Shown here piece by piece: positions 55,899 through 64,000 of a stretch of 64,000 nt of DNA. The notes under the pieces are model-generated. The model was not told where the DNA came from, did no database searches, and was given only the letters and a program-made list of their open reading frames with translations. The translations under genes were made by a program, and so were the position numbers. This stretch comes from Acidovorax sp. 69. Its GTDB lineage: Bacteria; Pseudomonadota; Gammaproteobacteria; Burkholderiales; Burkholderiaceae_C. Each line of letters starts with the position of its first letter. The first letter of the stretch is position 1. The stretch is taken from positions 2,914,501-2,978,500 of the forward strand of contig NZ_PGEP01000001.1 of NCBI RefSeq assembly GCF_002797445.1, given 5' to 3'.

Positions 55899-56525
55899 AT
55901 GAACCGCCGTTATGTCTTTGCCGCCGTGGCTGCCGCTTGCGCATTGGCGACCATGCCTACGGCCGCTGTGGAGCCCCCCAAGGACGCCTCGGCCACGGCC
56001 CGCCAGCTGGTACGCTGGGCCACCGAAAACGGCGACCACCAGGGCCTGCCTTTTGCCGTGATCGACAAGCCTGCAGCCCGTATCCATGTGTTCTCAGCCC
56101 AGGGGCAATGGCTGGGCAGCTCGCCGGTGCTGCTGGGCGCGGCGCTGGGCGACAGGTCTGCGCCCGACATTGGGCAGCGGCCGCTGTCGCAGATTCGCCC
56201 GGAGGAGCGCACCACGCCTGCTGGCCGGTTCGTCACGGAACCCGGTCGCAATCTGCGGGGCGAAGACATCGTGTGGATCGACTACGAATCGGCCGTGTCA
56301 CTGCACCGGGTGCGCAGTGTGCGGGCCTCAGAACGCCGACACCAACGCCTGCGCAGCCAGGGAGTAGGTGACAAACGCATCAGCTACGGTTGCGTGAACG
56401 CGCCCGAAGGGTTCTACAACCAGTTCATCGCCCCGTTGTTTGGACAGTCACCCGGTGTGGTGTATGTGCTGCCAGACACGGAGGATTTTGCTACTATTTT
56501 CGAAGCTGCCAGCACTTATCCTTAA
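55899..56525 (+). CDS. L,D-transpeptidase (YkuD domain) with repeat-derived C-terminus
   Basis: This 208-residue exported protein has a signal peptide (YVFAAVAAACALATMPTAAV). The YkuD catalytic motif KRISYGCVNAP has nucleophile Cys165, and TTPAGRFVTEPGRN precedes it. Such enzymes form 3-3 peptidoglycan cross-links or attach lipoproteins. The last 11 residues (ATIFEAASTYP) are encoded by a family 1 repeat that also supplies the stop codon. I start at ATG 55899 rather than TTG 55893. Confidence 0.82.
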   Translation: MNRRYVFAAVAAACALATMPTAAVEPPKDASATARQLVRWATENGDHQGLPFAVIDKPAARIHVFSAQGQWLGSSPVLLGAALGDRSAPDIGQRPLSQIRPEERTTPAGRFVTEPGRNLRGEDIVWIDYESAVSLHRVRSVRASERRHQRLRSQGVGDKRISYGCVNAPEGFYNQFIAPLFGQSPGVVYVLPDTEDFATIFEAASTYP

Positions 56526-56547
56526 AGCGCTGGAAGCCATTTCCATC
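56489..56547 (+). repeat. Interspersed stem-loop repeat, family 1, copy f (overlaps a gene end)
   Basis: TTGCTACTATTTTCGAAGCT, GCCAGCACTTATCCTTAAAG, CGCTGGAAGCCATTTCC keeps the family layout with one changed arm. The stop codon TAA of the transpeptidase gene lies in its loop. Confidence 0.75.
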
Positions 56548-56901
56548 AAAATTTCTCGCACCAAGCAACGATGGCAGCACACCACAATCAGTGTCTGGTG
56601 CACCGCCTGCCAGTCGCGCGTAGCCCCGGGGCCAGAATCAGAGGGACAAATCCCATGATGCTCCTTACGGGCCCCATCGCTGCGTGGCGGTTGCGGGGGC
56701 AGTGTCAGTCCATGCACCCAGCGGGGGGCTGGCGCTGCAGGGCCCGGTAGCCCGTCTCAGCCCAAATGGCACTCATATCGCGGTGGCGGGGTGGCCTCCT
56801 ATCGTTGTCTGCTGGGCCATTGCCAGGGGGTTGCATCAAGGCTCTCAGGCAACACTGACAAGGTATCGGGCACTATTGCAGCACGCCTGCCCACCAACAC
56901 A
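56526..56901. other. Intergenic stretch without a supported gene
   Basis: These 376 bp between convergent genes hold the end of a family 1 repeat and short frames without ribosome sites. I see no conserved protein, RNA or terminator with a T-run. It may contain decayed sequence. Confidence 0.5.
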
Positions 56902-57831
56902 TCAGCCCAGGTGCACGCTGGCGCCAGCCACGTGAAAATTCATCACCGGCGCACTGGACTCAGAAAAAGGAACGCCCAGCGCGATCTGCCCCGTGCCATG
57001 CAGGATGCATGCGTCGCGACGCAGCCGCACCGGCGATTCGCTTCCATCAAATCGCACCCAGGTTCCGAAGCTGCTCATGTCAGTGAGCACAAAACCGCTG
57101 TTGCGCCAGTCGATGCGTGCATGCAAACGGGAGACCCGTGGGTCATTGATGCACAGTTGCGCATGGGTTGCGCGCCCCACATGAACAGGCGCATCCGACG
57201 AAGTGAAGGACATGTCAACACCATGCCACGAAAACTGAATCTGCCCGAGGATGGAGTCCACTGGCGCAAAACTGCTGACCAGTGCGGCCTGCATGGTGAG
57301 AGAGTCAGGCTCCTCGTTCTCACGCCACTCCACCTGGTACAGCATGAGCAACTCTGCTTTCCCACGAATTTCCATCATGCCTAGCTTGCGGTACCAGACA
57401 TCAGCCGCAGCCCCCGCCAGCAGCACAGTGGTCTCCGTGGCCCATATCTCAGCAGGCCCGGCCCGCTCGCACAGGCGAGACGCCACGTTGACGGCATCGC
57501 CATAGCAGTCGCCATCCACATCCACGACCTCGCCACTGGCCACACCCACACGAATGTCCATGCGCAGCGGTTGCGGCCAGCGATCCAGTCGCAGCTTGTG
57601 CTGACGGAGCATGGCGCTTGTCGCTGATACGGCGCCGGCGGCATCGCCAAAAATGCACAGCACGCCGTCACCCAGCTTCTTGACCAGCCTCCCCCCGTGG
57701 GTTTCGATGGTGTCGCCAATCCACTGGGTCATCTGCGTCACGGCCTCCGTGGCCCGCTCGTTGCCCAGCGTTTCATACAAAGAGGTGCTGCCGGAGATAT
57801 CTGCGAAGACCACCGTGGATAACACACTCAT
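56902..57831 (-). CDS. Class III nucleotide cyclase fused to an FHA domain
   Basis: This 309-residue protein has an N-terminal class III cyclase domain (residues 1-170): metal Asp in VVFADISGSTSLYE, GDGVLCIFGDA, and RVGVASGEVVDVDGDCYGDA with NVASRL. A C-terminal FHA domain (residues 215-300) has VGRATHAQLCINDPRVSRLH and TDMSSFGTWV. It probably makes cAMP or is a degenerate sensor controlled by phosphothreonine binding. No kinase gene is adjacent. Confidence 0.85.
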   Translation of the reverse strand: MSVLSTVVFADISGSTSLYETLGNERATEAVTQMTQWIGDTIETHGGRLVKKLGDGVLCIFGDAAGAVSATSAMLRQHKLRLDRWPQPLRMDIRVGVASGEVVDVDGDCYGDAVNVASRLCERAGPAEIWATETTVLLAGAAADVWYRKLGMMEIRGKAELLMLYQVEWRENEEPDSLTMQAALVSSFAPVDSILGQIQFSWHGVDMSFTSSDAPVHVGRATHAQLCINDPRVSRLHARIDWRNSGFVLTDMSSFGTWVRFDGSESPVRLRRDACILHGTGQIALGVPFSESSAPVMNFHVAGASVHLG

Positions 57832-58197
57832 GAACGACGGCCTATCAGTAACATCATGTGAATCAGTTTAGTGCAAGCCGAATGAAGACGCACTCTTCAA
57901 AGCGTCAACAATCCTTGACTGAAGGGCTTGGTCGGCTCATCTGCAACAAGTGCACTGCCACATTCCCCGTTTTTTTAGCCGCTCACAGAACGGCGGAACA
58001 AGGAAATCCGAGGGTCTACGCCCATCGCAGACCACGCAGGGTGGTCCCCAAAGAAGCACTCATAACACGTAAAAATTCGCAACAAACACTCCCCGCGTGT
58101 TGTCTTTATACAAAAACAGGAGCACCACCCTTGCGTCAATCCTCGCGCCCGCTTACTTTGATCGACCCTGTTACACAAATCGTTTGCCGATCCACCC
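57832..58197. other. Intergenic region between divergent genes
   Basis: These 366 bp separate the leftward cyclase-FHA gene from a rightward hypothetical gene. They contain candidate promoter boxes (TTGACT at 57914) but no convincing gene or structured RNA that I can name. Confidence 0.4.
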
Positions 58198-58560
58198 ATG
58201 CGCTGGAACAAGCCTAATCTTCGCAACAACCTGCACGACCTGCTGGGCCGTGACAAGCCATCTTCGACGGCATGGGTGCGCGACCAGGGTCTGGAAGACG
58301 TGCGCCGGGCGATGCTGCAGGGTCTGATGGGCCTGACGGGTTGCGAAGTCGCACGCATGAGCATGCGCTTGCGCTATGCAGGGGACATTGAGGCTCTCTG
58401 GTATCTGCGCACCGACCTGTTTGCCACCCTGTTGTCCTTGCGCGGACAGGCCGTTGCGCAGACGGTGCTGGACCAGGTCACCCTGTTGTTCCAGGGACAG
58501 TTGCCCCGGTCCCTGCGCGCGCCACAAATACCCCCATCACCCCACGCCCGGCCGTTCTAG
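58198..58560 (+). CDS. Conserved hypothetical protein, small helical
   Basis: This 120-residue soluble protein is mostly helical (AWVRDQGLEDVRRAMLQGLM; DIEALWYLRTDLFATLLSLR). It has a basic N-terminus MRWNKPNLRNNLHDLLGRDK and a Pro-rich tail. It has no signal peptide. No family is recognised, but codon use is regular. Confidence 0.6.
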   Translation: MRWNKPNLRNNLHDLLGRDKPSSTAWVRDQGLEDVRRAMLQGLMGLTGCEVARMSMRLRYAGDIEALWYLRTDLFATLLSLRGQAVAQTVLDQVTLLFQGQLPRSLRAPQIPPSPHARPF

Positions 58561-58607
58561 GCCTACCGGGCAATGCCTGCAATGCAGGCCACGGGGATCA
58601 CCGGGCA

Positions 58608-58702
58608 CTCTGCGCTGGAGTGTCTCCGGCAGATCAGCTGATCGCACTCCTTCCCCGACAACGACACTGCTGCGCCCACCAGCAACAACACCCTGGTCAA
58701 GC
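58608..58702 (-). pseudogene. Decayed fragment of an LD-carboxypeptidase paralogue (C-terminal end)
   Basis: Read on the minus strand this gives TRVLLLVGAAVSLSGKECDQ, LIC, closely matching TKVLLPVGATVSLSVEERDA, LIY of the intact neighbour gene. The DNA is clearly alignable to 58870-58945, about 240 bp away in the same orientation. Only this end is recognisable, so it looks like the remains of a tandem duplication. Confidence 0.6.
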
Positions 58703-58856
58703 TGTTGCCTGCCAAGCCCGCTGTGCTGGTTCCGCCGTGCTTCGCGTGCCTGGCCGAAGCGGGCGGTGAACCAGCGCGTGAAGGTGCTGCGGCGTCTACC
58801 CAAGCCTGACCCGCTACTACTGCCCGCGCCCGCCAACATCTCGACCGAGATGTCTG

Positions 58857-59870
58857 TCAGTGCTGGTGGCCCCAGTAAATCAGCGCATCGCGCTCTTCCA
58901 CCGACAGCGACACCGTTGCGCCGACTGGCAGCAGCACCTTGGTCTCCACATGGCCAAACGGCAGGTTCGTCAGCACCGGCGCCTTGATCTGGGTACGCAG
59001 CCAGTCCACCACCGACTGCAGCTTGTAGCCCTTGTCATGCGGTGCCAGCTTGAAGTGGGTGAACTGCCCCAGCACCACGGCCTTTTGCTGGGCCAGCACG
59101 CCCGCGTGCAGCAATTGGGTCAGCATGCGCTCGATGCGGTACGGGTGCTCGTGCACATCCTCCACAAACAGCACCCCGCCTTTGACCTGCGGGAAATACG
59201 GCGTTCCCACCAGCGAGGCCAGCACCGCCAGGTTGCCGCCCCACAGCGTGGCGCTTTTCACATAGACATTGGGCACGGCGGGCTTGCCCGTGGTGGCATG
59301 GGGCTTTTCCTTGTGCATGCGCCAGCCCGTACCTTCGCCGTGGCCGGTCAGCAGGTCGTCAAAGCAGGCTTCCATGATGTCATCGGGCTCGCCCGCCACA
59401 CCAAAGTCCGCCCCCAGTGACGGCCCCGCCCAGGTGGTCGCACCCGTTTTGGCCAGCATGGCCAGCTGAAAGGCGGTGAAGTCGCTCACGCCGACAAAGT
59501 GCATGCCCTTTTCGATGGCCTTGGCCACGGCCTTGTAGCGGATACCCGGCAAGATGCGCGTGAGCCCATAGCCGCCGCGCGAGATCAGCGCCACATCGGC
59601 GCCACTGGCAGCAGCGCGGTGAATGGCGGCCAAACGCGTGGCATCGTCGCCCGCAAAGCGGGTGTGTGTGGCCAGCGCGTCTTCGTCCACTTCCACCTCA
59701 TGGCCCAGGGCCTTGAGCCTGGCAATGCCGCGCTTGAAGGCGACCTTGTCACGCACGGCGCTGGAGGGCGAGTAGATGTAGATGCGCTTGGGACCGTGGT
59801 CATGGTCGCAATGTGAGTGGTCGTGGTGATGGTCGTGCAAAGCGCTCAGGCCCACCGGGGCCTGCTCCAT
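58857..59870 (-). CDS. ldcA: LD-carboxypeptidase (S66 family) with His-rich N-terminus
   Basis: This 337-residue serine peptidase trims the terminal D-Ala from L,D-linked murein tetrapeptides. The family segments are ISRGGYGLTRILPGI, HFVGVSDFTAFQLAMLAKTG and GGVLFVEDVHEHPYRIERML. I start at ATG 59868-59870; a TTG at 59921 would overlap the upstream stop. Residues 13-26 form a metal-binding-like cluster, HDHHHDHSHCDHDH, rare in this family. A decayed second copy of the gene end lies just downstream. Confidence 0.85.
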   Translation of the reverse strand: MEQAPVGLSALHDHHHDHSHCDHDHGPKRIYIYSPSSAVRDKVAFKRGIARLKALGHEVEVDEDALATHTRFAGDDATRLAAIHRAAASGADVALISRGGYGLTRILPGIRYKAVAKAIEKGMHFVGVSDFTAFQLAMLAKTGATTWAGPSLGADFGVAGEPDDIMEACFDDLLTGHGEGTGWRMHKEKPHATTGKPAVPNVYVKSATLWGGNLAVLASLVGTPYFPQVKGGVLFVEDVHEHPYRIERMLTQLLHAGVLAQQKAVVLGQFTHFKLAPHDKGYKLQSVVDWLRTQIKAPVLTNLPFGHVETKVLLPVGATVSLSVEERDALIYWGHQH

Positions 59871-59917
59871 AAACAGGGGGATGACCGACGCTGGAGGCGG
59901 AAGCACCAGGCCGGATG

Positions 59918-61367
<1,450 letters not shown>

Positions 61368-61368
<1 letters not shown>

Positions 61369-61619
61369 TACTTTGCAGCATCCTCGGGCATCGGCCGTGC
61401 CTGCTGCATCAAGCCTTCCATCTGCTGCTTGACCTGTTGCTGCACCTGCTGACTTTGTTCGCGCACCGTGCCCGTGGGTGCCGAGGCCGGGGTCCCAACA
61501 CCTGTCGCAGTCTGCAAAGCGGGCACCGTGGTGCGTGTGGCAGACAATTGCTTCTTGGCCACCAAGCCCACGATGGCCAGCGCCACCACCAGCCCGACCA
61601 CTCCAAATAGTGCACGCAT
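61368..61619 (-). CDS. Small membrane-anchored protein, unknown
   Basis: This 83-residue protein has an N-terminal membrane helix (MRALFGVVGLVVALAIVGLV) and a Gln-rich, probably coiled-coil tail (REQSQQVQQQVKQQMEGLMQ). It is encoded just upstream of the tadA fusion on the same strand, separated by a family 1 repeat. Function unknown. Confidence 0.65.
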
Positions 61620-61690
61620 AGCCTTGCTCCTTGTCGGGCTCAGGCGGCCCGCTTGCTACCGGCCTGACTGTAAAGCCAAACGCAGGGCGC

Positions 61691-61713
61691 AAAAAAGGCC
61701 GCACGCAGCGGCC
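61691..61713 (-). terminator. Terminator downstream of the amino acid binding protein gene
   Basis: On the minus strand GGCCGC-tgcgt-GCGGCC is followed by six T, 30 bp after the stop codon. Confidence 0.85.
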
Positions 61714-61742
61714 TTTGGCATCTGCCGGGAAGGCAGACAGCG

Positions 61743-62900
61743 TCAGTTCAATGCCACGCGGCTGCCGTCCTTGAAGGTGTAGAGCGTCACGGCGGGCGTG
61801 GTCAGTTCACCCTTGGCCGTGAAAGCGATGTTGGCGGTCACGCCCTTGTACTCGGCCTTCGCAATGAAAGCGGCAAACACCTTGGGGTCCACCGAGTTGG
61901 CACGCTTCATCGCGTCGGCCAGCACCATGGCGGCGTCGTACGCGTAGGGGCTGTAGATCTGGAACTGGCCGGGGAACTTGGCGTCGTAGCGCTTCTTCCA
62001 CTCTGCACCGCCCTGCATCTTGTCCACCGACGCGCCGCCGGTGGCGCAGGTCACGTTCTTCAAGGCCGGGGTCTTGCCCGACAGTTCAGGCAGCTTCTCG
62101 GTACACAGCGCATCGCCACCGAAGAACTTCACGTTGCCCAGGCCCAGTTGCTCCATCTGGCGCAGCATGGGGCCCGCCTGCGCATCCAGGCCGCCGTAGA
62201 AAATCGCGTCCGGCTTCTTGTTCTTGATGGCCGTGAGGATGGCCATGAAATCAGTGGCCTTGTCGTTGGTGAACTCCTCACCCACCACCTTCAGGCCCTT
62301 CTGCAGCGCAGTGGCCTTGAAGACGGACGCAACACCTTGGCCGTAGGCCGTGCGGTCGTCAATGATGGCCACCGACTTGAGCTTGAGGTGGTCGGCACCA
62401 AACAGCGCCAACGCAGCGCCCAGGGCGTTGTCGTTGGCAATCAGGCGGAAGGACGTCTTGTAGCCGGGCTTGGTCAGATCGGGGTTGGAGGCCGATGCCG
62501 TGATGTGCGGCAGGCCGCACTTGTCGTACACCGACGAGGCCGGGATGGAGGTACCCGACTGCAGATGGCCGACCACGCCCGCCACCTTCTGGTCGCACAG
62601 TTTTTGCGCCACAGCGGTGGCCTGGCGTGGGTCGCCCGCGTCGTCTTCCGCCGCAATTTCGAACTTGATCTTCTTGCCACCGATCACGAGGTTCTGGGCG
62701 TTGAGATCGTCAATGGCCAATCGCACACCGTTTTCAGTGTCCTTGCCGATGTGGGCAATGCCGCCAGACACAGGGCCAGCGTGGGCGATCTTGACGGTCT
62801 GCACATCCTGGGCGACAGCGCCAGCCGAGGCCAGCGAACAGGCCACCAGGGTGGCCAGCGCGGAAAGCGAGAAAAAGGGCGAAGAAGAGGAACGCAGCAC
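61743..62900 (-). CDS. Branched-chain amino acid ABC transporter substrate-binding protein (LivJ/K type)
   Basis: This 385-residue periplasmic protein has the LivK-type start VKIAHAGPVSGGIAHIGKDT, GHLQSGTSIPASSVYDKCGL, and ASASNPDLTKPGYKTSFRLI. The signal peptide ends in AGAVAQ. I use GTG 62898-62900, which has GGAG nine bases upstream; an ATG at 62946-62948 extends the frame. No transporter permeases are adjacent, so it works with an unlinked system. Confidence 0.88.
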   Translation of the reverse strand: MLRSSSSPFFSLSALATLVACSLASAGAVAQDVQTVKIAHAGPVSGGIAHIGKDTENGVRLAIDDLNAQNLVIGGKKIKFEIAAEDDAGDPRQATAVAQKLCDQKVAGVVGHLQSGTSIPASSVYDKCGLPHITASASNPDLTKPGYKTSFRLIANDNALGAALALFGADHLKLKSVAIIDDRTAYGQGVASVFKATALQKGLKVVGEEFTNDKATDFMAILTAIKNKKPDAIFYGGLDAQAGPMLRQMEQLGLGNVKFFGGDALCTEKLPELSGKTPALKNVTCATGGASVDKMQGGAEWKKRYDAKFPGQFQIYSPYAYDAAMVLADAMKRANSVDPKVFAAFIAKAEYKGVTANIAFTAKGELTTPAVTLYTFKDGSRVALN

Positions 62901-63132
62901 GGTGAATGTCTCCAGAATCGAAAAAAGCAGACCCCGCCGCACCAACATGGGGCGCAGCGAAGCCCCGCATCGTAGCCACCCTCCCCGCCCACAACCGCCA
63001 ATCGCTAAGCAAACTTAGCAATTTGCTCAAGCATTAACGTGGCTAATGGAGCCCCGGGGAGTTCCCTGCCCTGTGCACGACCTCAGGGGCGCCCTACCCA
63101 TCTGGCCGTGCGCGCTGGGATAATCACGCCCC

Positions 63133-64000
63133 ATGTCCCTCCTGCCCCACCAGCTCGAACTGCTCTCGCCCGCGCGCGACGCAGACATTGGCATCGAAGC
63201 CATCAACCACGGCGCAGATGCCGTTTATATCGGCGGCCCCGCGTTCGGCGCGCGTGCCAGTGCGGGCAACGACATCCGGGACATCGAGCGCCTGGTCAAG
63301 CACGCGCACCGCTTCAACAGCCGCATCTTCATCACGCTCAACACCATCCTGCGCGATGATGAACTGGAAGCCGCGCGCCAGATGGCCTGGCAGGTGTACG
63401 AGGCCGGGGCCGACGCCCTCATCATCCAGGACATGGGCCTGCTTGCCATCGACGACATGCCGCCCATCCAGCTGCACGCCAGCACCCAGACCGACATACG
63501 CACGCCCGAGAAGGCGCGCTTTTTGCAGGACGCAGGCCTGTCGCAGATCGTGCTGGCGCGCGAGTTGACGGTGCAGCAGATCGCAGCCGTGCACAAAGCT
63601 CTGGGCCCGGTGGATGCCCCCGGCCGCGCCAACATCGAGTTCTTCGTCCACGGTGCGCTGTGCGTGGCCTACAGCGGCCAGTGCAACATCAGCCACGCGC
63701 AGACCGGGCGCAGCGCCAACCGGGGCGACTGCAGCCAAGCCTGCCGCCTGCCCTACCAGGTGACTGACGCGCAGGGCCGCTTCATTGCGCATGACAAGCA
63801 TGTGCTCTCGATGAAGGACAACAACCAGAGCGACAACCTTCGCGCCCTCATTGATGCGGGCGTGCGCAGCTTCAAGATCGAAGGGCGCTACAAGGACATG
63901 GGCTATGTGAAGAACATCACCGCCCACTACCGCACGCTCATTGACGAGATTCTGGAAGAACGCGAAACCTCGGGCCACCCACTGTCGCGCTCGTCCAGCG
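63133..64000 (+). CDS. rlhA: U32 peptidase-family protein, 23S rRNA C2501 hydroxylation (partial)
   Basis: The frame starts at ATG 63133 and runs off the right edge (289 codons). The sequence LELLSPARDADIGIEAINHG, ADAVYIGGPAFGARASAGND and the cysteine region CVAYSGQCNISHAQTG, ANRGDCSQACRLPY match the YdcP/RlhA branch of U32 proteins rather than TrhP. RlhA is needed for 5-hydroxycytidine in 23S rRNA and probably carries an Fe-S cluster. Confidence 0.85.
   Translation, partial: MSLLPHQLELLSPARDADIGIEAINHGADAVYIGGPAFGARASAGNDIRDIERLVKHAHRFNSRIFITLNTILRDDELEAARQMAWQVYEAGADALIIQDMGLLAIDDMPPIQLHASTQTDIRTPEKARFLQDAGLSQIVLARELTVQQIAAVHKALGPVDAPGRANIEFFVHGALCVAYSGQCNISHAQTGRSANRGDCSQACRLPYQVTDAQGRFIAHDKHVLSMKDNNQSDNLRALIDAGVRSFKIEGRYKDMGYVKNITAHYRTLIDEILEERETSGHPLSRSSS

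Overview
The window looks like chromosomal DNA of a high-GC betaproteobacterium, most likely a Comamonadaceae member close to Acidovorax. This placement is an inference from GC-rich coding, the TctABDE citrate-type transport locus, the ferredoxin-type sulfite reductase operon with its DUF934 gene, and two families of short interspersed repeats. I ran no database search.

Layout. 1-7.4 kb: the end of an ABC importer, a cysteine dioxygenase, a four-domain rhodanese protein, and an MmcB-like nuclease coupled to a nuclease-helicase. 7.4-12.5 kb: tctBA divergent from the two-component pair tctDE, then a lipoprotein. 12.5-21.2 kb: a leftward sulfonate/sulfate gene set (CysB-type regulator, molbindin, ssuB, ssuA, ssuC, ssuD, a second ssuA, ssuE, sbp). 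21.3-23.8 kb: yggX and mnmC. 23.9-30.0 kb: the assimilatory sulfate reduction operon (TauE/SafE permease, cysI, DUF934, cysH, cysD, cysN), followed by ferredoxin and ferredoxin-NADP reductase. 31.8-33.0 kb: a SnoaL-like protein and an AraC/GyrI regulator.

33.1-40.7 kb is a complete-looking filamentous phage (inovirus) prophage of about 7.6 kb: serine recombinase, rolling-circle Rep, Zot/pI, pVI-like, TspB/pIII-like adhesin, pVIII major coat, ssDNA-binding protein, and a divergently transcribed repressor with an operator array. It sits inside a TPP riboswitch. The 5' half of the aptamer lies left of the element and the 3' half lies to its right, just upstream of the thiamine-precursor transporter gene cytX. 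The repressor's stop codon lies in the attachment core and appears to be supplied by the chromosome, so excision should both rebuild the riboswitch and lengthen the repressor by 93 codons.

40.8-46.8 kb: thiamine genes (cytX, a glutaredoxin-like gene, thiD, then thiOSGE behind an intact TPP riboswitch). 46.9-54.8 kb: a FimV-like protein and a fatty-acid/acyl-CoA gene set (3-hydroxyacyl-CoA dehydrogenase, enoyl-CoA hydratase, Crp/Fnr regulator, aminoglycoside-phosphotransferase-like protein, acyl-CoA dehydrogenase). 54.9-64 kb: an L,D-transpeptidase, a cyclase-FHA protein, an LD-carboxypeptidase with a decayed paralogue fragment beside it, a TadA-haloalkane-dehalogenase-like fusion, a branched-chain amino acid binding protein, and the start of rlhA.

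Three genes (cysteine dioxygenase, ssuD, 3-hydroxyacyl-CoA dehydrogenase) are each broken by one missing G in a G-run, which suggests assembly homopolymer errors. Seven copies of a ~60-bp stem-loop repeat all point the same way, and two of them supply coding sequence to cysN and to the L,D-transpeptidase gene.
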